DNA from: Micromonospora antibiotica
Lineage (GTDB): Bacteria > Actinomycetota > Actinomycetes > Mycobacteriales > Micromonosporaceae
Length of the DNA stretch: 64,000 bases
Reading direction: 5' to 3'
Assembly (NCBI RefSeq): GCF_017599305.1
Contig: NZ_JAGFWR010000001.1
Span: 930,001 to 994,000 of the forward strand
The notes under the pieces: generated by a model
Told to the model about the DNA's origin: nothing
Databases searched by the model: none
The model's input: the letters and a program-made list of their open reading frames with translations, nothing else
Translations under genes and position numbers: made by a program
Part shown: piece by piece, positions 15,516 to 24,388 of the stretch
How the letters are laid out: the number at the start of each line of letters is the position of its first letter
Position numbering within the stretch: position 1 is the first letter of the stretch

Positions 15516-16198
15516 CCGTGCTGGCCGTACGCGATGCCGCCATGCGTTATCCCGGCGGGGTCACCGCCCTCGCCGGTGTCTCGCTCGACATCACCGGGGG
15601 CGAGATGCTGGCCATCGTCGGCCCGTCCGGTTCCGGCAAGTCGACCCTGCTGCACATCATGGGCACCCTGGACCGGCCGACGTCCGGCACGGTGCACCTG
15701 GGTGGGCTCGACGTCGGTGGGCTCTCCGACCGGCAACTGTCCGCGTTGCGGGGGCGCTGGCTGGGCTTCGTCTTCCAGCAGTTCCACCTCACCGCCGGGC
15801 TGAGCGCGGCCGAGAACGTCGCCACCGGGCTGCTCTACGCCGGGGTGCCGCGCCGGCACCGCCGGTCGTTGGCCCTGGCGGCGCTCGACCGGGTCGGCCT
15901 GGCGCACCGCGTCACGCACCTGCCGCACCAGCTCTCCGGTGGGGAGCGGCAGCGGGTGGCGATCGCCCGGGCGCTGGTCCACCAGCCCGCTCTGCTGCTC
16001 GCCGACGAACCCACCGGCGCGCTGGACACCCGCACCGGCCAGGCCGTCCTGGAGCTGCTGTACCGGCTGCACGCCGAGGGCACCACCATCGCCGTGATCA
16101 CCCACGACCGGGACATCGCCGCCCGACTGCCCCGGCGGGTGGAGCTGCGTGACGGTCACCTGGTCGCCGACTCCGGCCGGGTGGTGACGCCCCGATGA
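15512..16198 (+). CDS. ABC exporter ATP-binding protein, MacB/LolD type
   Basis: A 228-aa nucleotide-binding subunit energising export with the permease at 16195. The Walker [10 protein letters not shown] (about residues 38-46), Q-loop FVFQQFHL, signature [15 protein letters not shown], Walker [13 protein letters not shown] and H-loop [10 protein letters not shown] are all intact. The sequence type ([27 protein letters not shown]) is that of MacB/LolD/FtsE-like ATPases, which drive mechanotransmission rather than classical import. It overlaps both neighbours by 4 bases (GTGA at its start, ATGA at its stop), so the three proteins are probably made together. The substrate is unknown. Confidence 0.93.
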   Translation: MTVLAVRDAAMRYPGGVTALAGVSLDITGGEMLAIVGPSGSGKSTLLHIMGTLDRPTSGTVHLGGLDVGGLSDRQLSALRGRWLGFVFQQFHLTAGLSAAENVATGLLYAGVPRRHRRSLALAALDRVGLAHRVTHLPHQLSGGERQRVAIARALVHQPALLLADEPTGALDTRTGQAVLELLYRLHAEGTTIAVITHDRDIAARLPRRVELRDGHLVADSGRVVTPR

Positions 16199-17442
16199 GC
16201 ACGGACACCCCGCAGGCGTCGCATCCGGGTACCGCACGTGACGCCGCCCGGCCGGTCCGGCTGGCCCTGACCGACCTGCTCGGACTGGGTCTGCTCGGCA
16301 TCCGTACCCGGCGGACCCGGGCCGCGCTGTCCGCGCTCGGCATCGCCATCGGGATCGCCACGATGATCGTGGTGACCGGCATCCCCGCCTCCAGCCAGGC
16401 CCAGCTGATGCGGGAACTGGCCGCGCTCGGCACCAACATGCTGGAGGTACGGGCCCTGCCCGACCAGGACCCACCGGCGCTGCTGCCGCAGGAATCGACC
16501 GGCATGGTACGCCGGGTCGGCCCGGTGACCAGCGTCAGCGCGGTGGCCAACACCCACACCCTGGTACGCCGGTCCGACCGCGCCGACCCCGATGACGGCT
16601 CCGGCCTGACGGTGCTGGCCAGTCAGCTCGACCTGCTCCCGATCATCAACGCCCGCGTCCAGCACGGCAGTTGGCTCACCCCGGCGACCGCACGGTTCCC
16701 GACCGTGGTGCTCGGGTCGGTCGCGGCGGCCCGGCTGGGGGTGGTTGACGTGGGCACCGGGGGTGGCCCCGGTCAGCAGGTGATGATCGGCGACCGGTGG
16801 TTCACCGTCGTCGGCATCCTGGCCGCCGTCCCGCTGCTGCCGGAGATCGACCGGTCCGTGCTGGTCGGCTGGCCGGCCGCGCAGTCCGAACTCGGCTTCG
16901 ACGGGCACCCCACCGTGCTCTACGTCCGGTCGCTGGAGCCGGCGGTGGAGCAGGTCCGGGCGGTGCTGCCCGAGACGGTCAGCCCGCAGAGCCCGGCCGA
17001 CGTGCTGGTCAGCCGACCGTCGGACGCCCTGGCCGCGAAGCGCGCCACGGAGAGCGCCTTCTCGTCGCTGTTTCTCGCCCTGGCCGCGGTGGCGTTGCTG
17101 GTCGGTGGGATCGGGGTGGCCAACACCATGGTCATCTCGGTGCTGGAACGGCGGGCCGAGATCGGCCTGCGGCGGGCGCTGGGGGCCAACCGGGGCCAGA
17201 TCCGGGGCCAGTTCCTCACCGAGTCGGTGGCCCTGGCGGCGTTGGGCGGGGTGGCCGGGACGGTGCTCGGCGTGGCCGTCACCGTCGGTTACGCCACCTA
17301 CCACCACTGGCCGGTGGTGATCCCGCTGTCGTCGACGCTGGCCGGGCTGGGGGGTGCGGTGGTGGTGGGCGTGGTGGCCGGCGTCTACCCGTCGATGCGC
17401 GCCGCCGCCCTGTCGCCGACCGAGGCGCTGGCCAGCGTCTGA
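16195..17442 (+). CDS. ABC exporter permease, MacB/FtsX family
   Basis: A 415-aa membrane protein with the MacB topology: one N-terminal helix (about residues 42-62, [22 protein letters not shown]), a large extracytoplasmic MacB_PCD-like domain, then a C-terminal FtsX domain with three helices (about 285-310, 335-360, 380-400). The FtsX cores [39 protein letters not shown] and [18 protein letters not shown] are highly typical. It forms the membrane part of the tripartite-like efflux system with the adaptor and ATPase upstream. The ATG start overlaps the ATPase stop (ATGA). No clear terminator follows. Confidence 0.93.
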   Translation: MSTDTPQASHPGTARDAARPVRLALTDLLGLGLLGIRTRRTRAALSALGIAIGIATMIVVTGIPASSQAQLMRELAALGTNMLEVRALPDQDPPALLPQESTGMVRRVGPVTSVSAVANTHTLVRRSDRADPDDGSGLTVLASQLDLLPIINARVQHGSWLTPATARFPTVVLGSVAAARLGVVDVGTGGGPGQQVMIGDRWFTVVGILAAVPLLPEIDRSVLVGWPAAQSELGFDGHPTVLYVRSLEPAVEQVRAVLPETVSPQSPADVLVSRPSDALAAKRATESAFSSLFLALAAVALLVGGIGVANTMVISVLERRAEIGLRRALGANRGQIRGQFLTESVALAALGGVAGTVLGVAVTVGYATYHHWPVVIPLSSTLAGLGGAVVVGVVAGVYPSMRAAALSPTEALASV

Positions 17443-18051
17443 CCACGGGCGGCCCGTTGCGTTACGTCAGGTATCCACGCGCTCACGGAGAAAAACTAGG
17501 TGCGAAACGCTAGATATTCTTGCCAGCAGTGGTTAGTGTTTCTGTCGTTGACAGCAGAAATCGTCGAAAACGCCGACGAAGTGACCGAGGGGGGCCCCGG
17601 ACATGTCTCGTGGCCCGACCGGCACAGCGGTGAGTTCTGATCACCGCAGCAAGCAGAGCAAGAACGTGATGGTGAACGACAAGACCCTGACGTAATTCCA
17701 GGTCAGGGCAGACAGGCGGGCCAGTGCTGGTTCGGGGCTCGCCTGGTGTGACAGTCCGTTGCACGTGGACGGGGCCATGAAGTCGCGTGGGGCTCCGACA
17801 CCGACGGACGGCACGACGAACGTCAGGAAGTGAAAGCAGAGGAAAGGGAGGGCCCCGAACACCGTTGGATCGCCCGCCTCCAGGACGCACGTGTCGATTC
17901 TGGAGCCGGACACCGCAGTTTCCATCGAACGAGAGGTGGTCTCCGGTCACGCTTATGCGATCCTCGCGCCCTGGTCCGCCGATGGCGGCGGGTGCGGATA
18001 CGACAAACCGACGAACCCGTCGGTAGATGGTGTTTCAGACCCGTAAACCCC
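17443..18051. other. 609-bp gene-poor region before the MerR-type gene
   Basis: No convincing coding sequence on either strand; the available frames lack family resemblance and Shine-Dalgarno sites. The GC content is lower than in the surroundings. Two hairpins are visible: TTTCTG/CAGAAA (17539-17560, with an alternative inner CTGTC/GACAG) and TCGTCG/CGACGA (17561-17579). A small RNA or a long 5' leader of the MerR gene is possible but unproven. Confidence 0.4.
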
Positions 18052-18079
18052 GGGCCCCGGCGCGAAAGCGCCGGGGCCC
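18052..18079 (+). promoter_or_regulatory. 12-bp stem with GAAA tetraloop just upstream of the MerR-type gene
   Basis: Bases 18052-18063 pair perfectly with 18068-18079 once the C-G pair closing the GAAA loop (18064-18067) is counted. The hairpin ends 21 bases before the ATG at 18101 and leaves the Shine-Dalgarno (GAGAGG) free. It could be an intrinsic terminator or attenuator for upstream transcription, or a leader element controlling the MerR gene. Confidence 0.6.
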
Positions 18080-18100
18080 TCGTCACGGAGAGGTGTGTGT

Positions 18101-18406
18101 ATGGCCCAACCCGACGACATGTTCGATGACGAGGACTACCCCGCCTACACGATGGGGCGCGCTGCGGAGATGACCGGTGCCTCGCAGGACTTTCTGCGTC
18201 GTCTCGACGAGGCGAAGCTGATCATCCCGGTCCGGTCCGCCGGTGGCCACCGCCGCTACTCCCGTTACCAGCTACGCCTCGCCAGGCGTGCCCGGGAGAT
18301 GGTCGACCAGGGCACCGCCCTGGAGGCCGCCTGCCGGATCATCATGCTCGAAGACCAGCTCGAAGAGGCCCTGCGGCGCAACCAGCAGCACCCGCGTCAG
18401 AGTTGA
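18101..18406 (+). CDS. MerR-type small HTH transcriptional regulator
   Basis: A 101-aa regulator with a MerR winged-helix domain: YTMGRAAEMTGASQDFLRRLDEA, then the wing GGHRRYSRYQLRLARRAREMVDQG. A short C-terminal helix (AACRIIMLEDQLEEALRRN) replaces the usual long dimerisation and effector domain, so it is a minimal, effector-less MerR/BldC-like protein. Close relatives are common and conserved in Streptomyces and Micromonospora. The ATG at 18101 is chosen because GAGAGG (18088-18093) is seven bases upstream; a GTG six bases earlier is less well placed. Its mRNA starts with, or follows, the GAAA-capped hairpin at 18052-18079. Targets are unknown. Confidence 0.88.
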   Translation: MAQPDDMFDDEDYPAYTMGRAAEMTGASQDFLRRLDEAKLIIPVRSAGGHRRYSRYQLRLARRAREMVDQGTALEAACRIIMLEDQLEEALRRNQQHPRQS

Positions 18407-19250
18407 CGCCGCGCGCCGCCGCTTCGCCACCTGCCAGCTCCGACCGCCGGGCCCGCCGCGCCAGCTGTGCGTGACGGGCGCGGCCGTGTCGAGTCCGCCA
18501 CGGGCCGTCCGCCCGGTCCCGGCCCGTGAGTCGCGGCCGACGGCACGTGCCGGTCGGTCGCCTTCGACGCCCCGGGTTAACGCTCACATACACCGGCGGG
18601 CCCGGATTTGCGGATAAGTTGCGGAATTCGCGACCGATAGTTTCGAAGATCCGGTCGGCCCCTGGCGCGGTCGGGCGGGTGCGCGCCCGGCATCCGGCTG
18701 CCGGAGCCCATGGCCGCGCCCGACGTCCACGGCCCGTGCCGCAGGGGTCGTTCGACCTGCGCCGGGCGCTTCCGGGCAGGGAAAACAGCATGCCGGTGCG
18801 GGCGGGGGCGGGCCGCCTGCCCACGCCGGACGCCGGGTGCACCCGGTCGGGTCCGCGTCGGGGCGCGGCCCGGGTCCGGGGCGACAGGGTGGTCCGCTCC
18901 GATCGTTTCCGGGGTATGACCGGTTGAGCATGTTATCGATAACCTGCTATCTTTCGGCCGGGAGCGAAGGGCACGTTCCCAGTCATCCCCGTCACTCGGC
19001 GGCGGTGCGCGAGGGCACCCCTCCCGCCCCTGCCGGTCGGTGACGAGTCCGGGCCGCCCCACCGAGCCGTCGTGCCGCCCGCGCCGAACGGGCGCGTCCG
19101 CCCACCCGAGTCGACTCGCCGACGGCGAACCGACGGGTCCGAGTCGTCCTCCGTGCGCATCGTGCCGTCCCCGTCGGGCCGGCCGACGCCCGCCCGTTCG
19201 ACGTCGCGTACCACCACCGGGACAAAAGACCCATGGCAAGGAGCCAAGCA
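18407..19250. other. 844-bp non-coding region upstream of the esterase gene
   Basis: I see no supportable gene; frames here are GC-driven artefacts without similarity. It probably contains the esterase promoter. A locally AT-rich patch around 18590-18660 and a perfect 12-bp palindrome at 18932-18943 are the notable elements. Confidence 0.5.
18932..18943. promoter_or_regulatory. Perfect 12-bp palindrome GTTATCGATAAC, candidate operator
   Basis: A palindrome with the central CG typical of LacI-family half-site symmetry, set in an AT-rich patch within GC-rich sequence about 310 bp upstream of the esterase start. The regulator is unknown. It does not match the CebR consensus found upstream of the endoglucanase at 30775. 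Confidence 0.35.
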
Positions 19251-20570
19251 ATGGTGAGACACAGACATCTACTCCCGACCATCGCCGCCGCGGCCGTTCT
19301 CCTCGCGGCGACCGTCGGCGGCGCGCTCAACGGCGGGCTGCCCGCCACGGCGGAGGCCGCGACGAACGGCACCCTCGCGGCGACCGCGGGCTGCGGCAAG
19401 GCGCCCACGCTGAGCAACGGCACGCGCACCATCACCAGCAGCGGCCAGAACCGCAGCTACATCCTGCGGATCCCGGACGGGTACGACCGCAACCGCCAGT
19501 ACCGGCTGGTCGTCGGCTTCCACTGGTTGAACGGTTCGGCGCAGAACGTGTCCTCCGCCGGCTACTACGGCCTGCTGCCGCTGTCGAACAACAGCACCAT
19601 CTTCGTCGCCCCGCAGGGCATCGACGCAGGGTGGGCCAACACCAACGGTCGGGACCTGACCCTCTTCGACGACATCACCCGGCAGGTCGAGAACGACCTG
19701 TGCGTCGACACCACCCAGCGGTTCGTGCTGGGCTGGAGCTACGGCGGGGCGATGAGCTACGCGGTGGCCTGCGCCCGGCCCACCGTCGTCCGCGCGGTCG
19801 CCGTGCTCTCCGGCGCCCAGCTGAGCGGCTGCAACGGTGGTACCCAGCCGGTGCCGTACTTCGGCATCCACGGCACCCACGACAGCGTGCTGAACATCTC
19901 GATGGGCCGGTCGCTGCGGGACACGTTCGTCCGGAACAACGGCTGCACCGCGCAGAGCCCCCGCGAGCCGGGCCTCAACACCTTCACCCACATCACCACC
20001 GTCTACTCGGGTTGCCGCTCCGGCTTCCCGGTGCAGTGGGCCGCGTTCGACGGGGACCACACCCCCAGCCCGGTCGACGGGTCGGGCAGCCCCAACGACT
20101 CGCGGACCTGGACCTCGGGCGAGATCTGGCGCTTCTTCAGCCAGTTCCAGTCCACCACGCCGCCGACCACGCCCCCGCCGACCACCGCTCCGCCGACGAC
20201 CCCGCCGCCCACCACCGCCCCGCCGACCACGCCGCCGCCCACCACCCCGCCGCCCACCAGCGGGCCCGGCGGCTGCACCGCCACCTACAAGGCGATCAAC
20301 AGCTGGCCCGGCGGTTTTCAGGGTGAGGTCACCGTGGCCAACACCAGCTCCAGCGCGATCACCGGCTGGGCCGTGGGCCTGAGCCTGGGCAGTGGCCAGG
20401 CGATCAGCAGCGTCTGGAACGGCGTCAACACCGGCACCACCGGCAACGTCACCGTCCGCAATGCCGCCTACAACGGTGCGCTCGCGCCCAACGGCTCGAC
20501 CACCTTCGGCTTCACCGCCACCGGCAACGGCACCCCGCCGCCCGGCAACATCACCTGCGCCATCTCCTGA
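19251..20570 (+). CDS. Secreted CE1/PHB-depolymerase-type esterase (feruloyl esterase-like) with CBM2
   Basis: A 439-aa exported carbohydrate-active esterase. After a Sec signal (about 1-38, ending near TAEA|AT) comes an alpha/beta-hydrolase domain of the PHB-depolymerase/feruloyl-esterase kind: RSYILRIPDGYDRNRQYRLVVGFHWL, nucleophile Ser163 in LGWSYGGAM, a probable acidic residue in FGIHGTHDSVL and His in FDGDHTP. A Pro-Thr linker (about 301-338) joins a C-terminal CBM2 (GGCTATYKAINSWPGGFQGEVTV..., ending ITCAIS). The likely role is removing feruloyl or acetyl groups from plant cell-wall xylan at the cell surface. The ATG at 19251 has AAGGAG seven bases upstream (19238-19243). A strong hairpin terminator follows. 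Confidence 0.88.
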   Translation: MVRHRHLLPTIAAAAVLLAATVGGALNGGLPATAEAATNGTLAATAGCGKAPTLSNGTRTITSSGQNRSYILRIPDGYDRNRQYRLVVGFHWLNGSAQNVSSAGYYGLLPLSNNSTIFVAPQGIDAGWANTNGRDLTLFDDITRQVENDLCVDTTQRFVLGWSYGGAMSYAVACARPTVVRAVAVLSGAQLSGCNGGTQPVPYFGIHGTHDSVLNISMGRSLRDTFVRNNGCTAQSPREPGLNTFTHITTVYSGCRSGFPVQWAAFDGDHTPSPVDGSGSPNDSRTWTSGEIWRFFSQFQSTTPPTTPPPTTAPPTTPPPTTAPPTTPPPTTPPPTSGPGGCTATYKAINSWPGGFQGEVTVANTSSSAITGWAVGLSLGSGQAISSVWNGVNTGTTGNVTVRNAAYNGALAPNGSTTFGFTATGNGTPPPGNITCAIS

Positions 20571-20585
20571 TCACGGACGCCCTCA

Positions 20586-20613
20586 GGGCCCGGAGCCACC
20601 CGGCTCCGGGCCC
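20586..20613 (+). terminator. 12-bp stem-loop terminator after the esterase gene
   Basis: Bases 20586-20597 pair perfectly with 20602-20613 around the loop ACCC. It starts 15 bases after the esterase stop codon. Confidence 0.85.
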
Positions 20614-20665
20614 GCCGTCCGTTCCGGGCCGGTCGGTGTGGTGGGCGTGCCGCGTGGCGGGCTTT

Positions 20666-20684
20666 ATTGCCAAAGACTGGCAAT
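20666..20684 (+). promoter_or_regulatory. Nur-box-like operator upstream of the nik-type operon
   Basis: ATTGCCA-N5-TGGCAAT is a perfect 7-bp inverted repeat with a 5-bp spacer, 102 bases before the first gene of the ABC importer. The inner part TTGCCA-N5-TGGCAA fits the published Streptomyces Nur (nickel uptake regulator) motif, tTGCaa-N5-ttGCAA, at 10 of 12 positions with the exact spacer. A -10-like CGATAG lies a few bases downstream (20688-20693), so a bound Fur-family repressor would block transcription. Confidence 0.6.
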
Positions 20685-20785
20685 TACGCGATAGTGGCAG
20701 CAGTGGCGGGTACCCGGGCCTGCGATGATCCCACCTGGCCCGAGTGCCCGCCCCTGCGTCGATCCACGACCCGAGGGAGCTGCCG

Positions 20786-22411
20786 GTGGGGCCCAAGCGC
20801 ACGGACGGAATCTCCCCGGATCACGTCACGTCCCGGTCCGTACGCCTGCCGGCGTTGCTCGGAATCGTCCTGCTCGTCGCCGCCGGCTGCGCGTCCCCGA
20901 CGCCGTCGACCGGCTCCGCGGGCGGCCCGGTCGTGGTGGCCACCGCGGGCGAGCCGGACACCCTCAACCCGGTGCTCAACTACGGCCCCGACGGCGCGTC
21001 GCTGATCTTCGACGGCCTGGTCGCCCGGGACGCCCGCAACCAGCTCGTGCCGGCCCTGGCGCGGGAGTTGCCGCAGGTGTCGGCGGACGGCCGGACCGTC
21101 ACGGCGACCCTGCGCGAGGGGGTGCTCTTCCACAACGGCAGCCCGCTCACCGCCCAGGACGTGGTCTTCACCTACCAGGCGGTGCTGGACCCCAAGGTCG
21201 ACTCGACGCTGCGTTCGGACCTGGACATGCTCGCCTCCGTCGCCGCCCCCGACCCGTCCACCGTGGTCTTCACCCTGAAACACGCGTACGCGCCGTTCCT
21301 GCAACGGTTGGCGCTGGGGGTCGTCCCGGCGAAGGCGTTCGCGGGGCAGGACGTCAACAAGGCGGAGTTCAACCGCAGGCCGATCGGCACCGGCCCGTAC
21401 CGGATGACGTCGTGGACGCCGGGGGACCGGCTGGTGCTGGCGGCCAACGACCGGTACTGGGGCGGCAAGCCGGCGAACCCGGGCGTGGTGGTGGCGTTCG
21501 TCGCCGACGACAACGTGCGCGCACAACGGATGCGGGCCGGGGAGTTCGACGCGGCCGAGCTGCCGCCGAAGCTCGCCGTCGGGTTCGACGGCCAGGGCGG
21601 CCACCGGGTGCATCGGGTCCCCACCGCCGACTACCGGGGGGTGATGCTTCCGACGGGCAACCCGGTCCTGGGTGACCTGGCGGTCCGTCGGGCGCTGAAC
21701 GCGGCGGTCGACCGGCAGGCCATGGTGACCGGGGTGCTCGGCGGGGCGGGGGAACCGGCGTTCGGGCCGGTGCCGCCCTCCTCGGAGTTCGCCGAGGCGT
21801 CGGTCGCCGGCCGGCCCGCCGCCGACCCGGCCGCCGCCACCGCGATCCTGGACGCCGCCGGCTGGACGCCCGGCGCGGACGGCATCCGGGCCAGGGCCGG
21901 CCGCAAGGCCGCGTTCACCCTGATGTACCCGGCCACCGACAGCCTGCGCAAGGAACTCGCCCTCGCGGTCACCGCGGACGCCAGGAAGATCGGCATCGCC
22001 GTCAGCCCGCAGGGCCTGACCTGGGACGCGATCACCCCCCGGATGAAGACCGACGCGCTGATCATGGGGTACGGCACGCCGTACGACCCGGATTTCGTCT
22101 CGTTCAAGCTGTTCGGGTCGGCCTTCGCCGGGCAGGGTTTCTTCAACCCCGGCTCCTACCGGTCCGCCACCGTCGACGCCGCGTTGCAGGCCGGCCGGGA
22201 CAGCGCCGACCCGGCCGCCCGTCGGGCCGCGTACGCCACCTTCCAGCGGCAGCTCGCCGCCGACGTGCCGTGGGTGTTCCTCACCTACCTGCAACACACC
22301 TACGTGGTGCGGGACACCGTGGCGGGGGTGACGCCCCGGGTCGAGCCGCACGAGCACGACGTCGCCAACAGCATCTGGTGGAACGTGCACACCTGGACGA
22401 AGACACCGTGA
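20786..22411 (+). CDS. NikA-like ABC transporter substrate-binding lipoprotein (nickel/peptide family)
   Basis: A 541-aa lipoprotein of the SBP_bac_5 family, which binds peptides or nickel complexes outside the membrane. The signal peptide ends with the lipobox LLVAAGC (Cys about residue 33). Family blocks are EPDTLNPVLNYGPDGASLIFDGLVARD, FHNGSPLTAQDVVFTYQAVLDP, RRPIGTGPYRMTSWTPGD and NDRYWGG. The GTG at 20786 has GAGGGAG six bases upstream; longer starts add no signal-like residues. First gene of a five-gene operon with 4-8-base overlaps. The NikABCDE order and the Nur-like operator favour nickel as cargo over peptides. This is an inference, since NikA and DppA/OppA are hard to tell apart by sequence. 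Confidence 0.85.
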   Translation: MGPKRTDGISPDHVTSRSVRLPALLGIVLLVAAGCASPTPSTGSAGGPVVVATAGEPDTLNPVLNYGPDGASLIFDGLVARDARNQLVPALARELPQVSADGRTVTATLREGVLFHNGSPLTAQDVVFTYQAVLDPKVDSTLRSDLDMLASVAAPDPSTVVFTLKHAYAPFLQRLALGVVPAKAFAGQDVNKAEFNRRPIGTGPYRMTSWTPGDRLVLAANDRYWGGKPANPGVVVAFVADDNVRAQRMRAGEFDAAELPPKLAVGFDGQGGHRVHRVPTADYRGVMLPTGNPVLGDLAVRRALNAAVDRQAMVTGVLGGAGEPAFGPVPPSSEFAEASVAGRPAADPAAATAILDAAGWTPGADGIRARAGRKAAFTLMYPATDSLRKELALAVTADARKIGIAVSPQGLTWDAITPRMKTDALIMGYGTPYDPDFVSFKLFGSAFAGQGFFNPGSYRSATVDAALQAGRDSADPAARRAAYATFQRQLAADVPWVFLTYLQHTYVVRDTVAGVTPRVEPHEHDVANSIWWNVHTWTKTP

Positions 22412-23433
22412 CGACGAAGGCCCCACCCACCGGCCCGCCACGGGTGCGACGTCGGCGGCTGGCCGGGGCCGGGGTGGTGATCCGCCGCCGGCTGCTGGTG
22501 GCCGTACCGGTGCTCGCCGCGACCAGCATGGGCATGTTCGCCCTCGGCGCGGCCTCCCCGATCGACCCCGCCCAGCAGTACGCGGGCGCGGCGGCCTTCA
22601 CCACCACCGAGGAGAACCTCGCGCAGTTGCGCGCCAACTGGGGCGTCGACGATCCGCTGCCGGTGCAGTACGCCCGCTGGGTGGGCAACCTGCTGCGCGG
22701 TGACCTCGGCTGGTCCACCAGCCGGCACGAACCCGTCACCTCCGTGCTGGCCGCCCGCGCCGGCTGGACCCTGCTGCTCGTCGGTGTCGCCCTCGCCCTC
22801 GTCCTGGTGGCCAGCGTGCTGCTCGGCACCCTCGCCGCGTACCGGCGCGGTGGCTGGTTCGACCGGGCCCTGCGGTCCGTCGCGTACGCCGTGCAGTCGA
22901 TGCCGGTGTTCTGGATCGGGTTGGCCGTGATCGCCCTGTTCGCCCTCACCCTCGGCTGGCTGCCCGCCGGTGGGCTCACCGACCTCACCGCCACCGGCAC
23001 CGACCCGGCCGACGTGGCCCGGCACCTGGTGCTGCCGGTGACGGTGCTGGCGATCTCCCAGGCCCCGTGGTTCGTGCTGTTCGTCCGGGACGCCGTCGCC
23101 GAGAGCCTGCGCGACGATCACGTGCTGGCCGCCCGCGCCCGAGGGCTGCCCGGGCGTACCGTCCTGTTCGGCCACGCGCTGCGGACCGCGCTGCTGCCCT
23201 TCCTCACCCTGGTCGGCACCCACCTGCCCGAACTCGTCGGCGGCGCGGTGCTGGTGGAGACCGTGTTCTCGCTGCCCGGCCTCGGCGCGGTCACCGTGCA
23301 GGCCGCGCTGGGCGCGGACTTCCCGCTGCTGGCCGCCACCACCCTGGCCACCACCGTCGTGGTGCTGACCGCGAACCTGGCCACCGACCTCGGCTACGCC
23401 GCCGCCGACCCCCGGGTACGCCTCGATGACTGA
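22408..23433 (+). CDS. NikB-like ABC importer permease
   Basis: A 341-aa inner-membrane permease of the DppB/NikB type (BPD_transp_1). Six helices are apparent, starting with RRRLLVAVPVLAATSMGMFALGA. The N-terminal periplasmic loop has the family pattern LRANWGVDDPLPVQYARWVGNLLRGDLGWS. The ATPase-contact EAA-type loop RDDHVLAARARGLPGRTVLFGHALRTALLPFLT and the segment LVETVFSLPGLGAVTVQAALGADFPLL are canonical. The GTG start at 22408 overlaps the stop of the substrate-binding gene (GTGA). It forms a heterodimer channel with the product of the next gene, which it overlaps by 8 bases. Confidence 0.9.
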   Translation: MTTKAPPTGPPRVRRRRLAGAGVVIRRRLLVAVPVLAATSMGMFALGAASPIDPAQQYAGAAAFTTTEENLAQLRANWGVDDPLPVQYARWVGNLLRGDLGWSTSRHEPVTSVLAARAGWTLLLVGVALALVLVASVLLGTLAAYRRGGWFDRALRSVAYAVQSMPVFWIGLAVIALFALTLGWLPAGGLTDLTATGTDPADVARHLVLPVTVLAISQAPWFVLFVRDAVAESLRDDHVLAARARGLPGRTVLFGHALRTALLPFLTLVGTHLPELVGGAVLVETVFSLPGLGAVTVQAALGADFPLLAATTLATTVVVLTANLATDLGYAAADPRVRLDD

Positions 23434-24388
23434 CCCCGCCCCCGCCCCGGCCACCACGCCCGCCCCGCCCTCGGCCGCCACGCCCACGACCACCATGCCC
23501 GCCCCGGCACCGGCCACCAGGCCCGCCCGGCGACGGCCGTCGCGTCGGCTGTCGACCCTGCTGCGGGGCGGTCGTCCCGGCGTGGTGCTGGCCGCCGGTG
23601 TGCTCACCGCCGCGGTTGTCGCCTGCCTGCTCGCGCCTCTGCTCTGGCCGCTCGACCAGAGCGCGGTCGACCTCGCCCGGACCCGGCTCGCACCCTCGCC
23701 CGACCACCTGGCCGGCACCGACGACCTCGGCCGTGACGTGGCGTTGCGCAGCCTCTACGGGCTACGCGTCTCGCTGCTCGTCGGCGCGGTCGCCGCCCTG
23801 GTCGCCACCGTCATCGGTGGCCTCGTCGGCGCGGTCGCCGGCACCGTCGGCGGGCGGGTCGACCGGGCCCTGATGCGCGTCGTGGACACCATCGCCGCGC
23901 TGCCGCACCTGCTGCTGGGCATCTTCATCGTGGCGATGCTGCGCCCCAGCCTCGGCGCGGTCGTCGCCTCCATCGCGTTGACGCACTGGCTGTCCACCGC
24001 CCGCATCGTCCGCTCCGAACTGCTCAGCCTGCGCAGCCGACCGTTCATCGACGCGGCGGTCTCCGGCGGGGCGGGCCGGGCCCGGGTGCTCACCCGGCAC
24101 CTGCTGCCGCACGTGCTCCCGCGTCTCGCGCTGGCCACCACGCTGATGGTCCCGCATGCCGTCTGGCACGAGACAGCGCTGTCCTTCCTCGGCCTGGGCC
24201 TGCCCCCGCACCTCGCCTCCATCGGCAACATGATCAACGACGGTCAGCGGTCCCTGCTCACCGGTGCCTGGTGGGCCAGCATCGTCCCCGGTCTCGCCCT
24301 GGTCACCGTCACCCTCGCCCTCGCCGCGCTCACCGGCCGCTGGCGGGATCGCCTCGACCCCCGGGTACGAGCGGAGTTGCAGCTGTGA
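23426..24388 (+). CDS. NikC-like ABC importer permease
   Basis: A 320-aa permease of the DppC/NikC type. An unusually long Pro/Ala-rich cytoplasmic N-terminus (about 45 residues) precedes the first helix (PGVVLAAGVLTAAVVACLLAPLL). Five further helices follow, with the signature HLAGTDDLGRDVALRSLYGLRVSLLVG, the EAA-like loop FIDAAVSGGAGRARVLTRHLLPHVLP and the C-terminal LSFLGLGLPPHLASIGNMINDGQ. The ATG at 23426 overlaps the previous gene by 8 bases. A later start would trim the Pro-rich leader, but no better-placed Shine-Dalgarno supports that. It pairs with the NikB-like permease and the two ATPases downstream. Confidence 0.9.
   Translation: MTDPAPAPATTPAPPSAATPTTTMPAPAPATRPARRRPSRRLSTLLRGGRPGVVLAAGVLTAAVVACLLAPLLWPLDQSAVDLARTRLAPSPDHLAGTDDLGRDVALRSLYGLRVSLLVGAVAALVATVIGGLVGAVAGTVGGRVDRALMRVVDTIAALPHLLLGIFIVAMLRPSLGAVVASIALTHWLSTARIVRSELLSLRSRPFIDAAVSGGAGRARVLTRHLLPHVLPRLALATTLMVPHAVWHETALSFLGLGLPPHLASIGNMINDGQRSLLTGAWWASIVPGLALVTVTLALAALTGRWRDRLDPRVRAELQL

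Noticed and set aside
17641..17925. Minus-strand frame of 94 codons with hydrophobic stretches
   Set aside because: No family resemblance, no Shine-Dalgarno and odd composition; treated as non-coding.
20151..20265. Short repeats in the esterase linker as a possible CRISPR or minisatellite
   Set aside because: They encode a Pro-Thr linker in frame; the same occurs in the GH6 gene at 31762-31857. No CRISPR array exists in the window.
22408..24388. Peptide (Dpp/Opp) importer instead of nickel
   Set aside because: Not excluded by protein sequence; the nickel reading is preferred only because of the Nur-like operator and the gene order.
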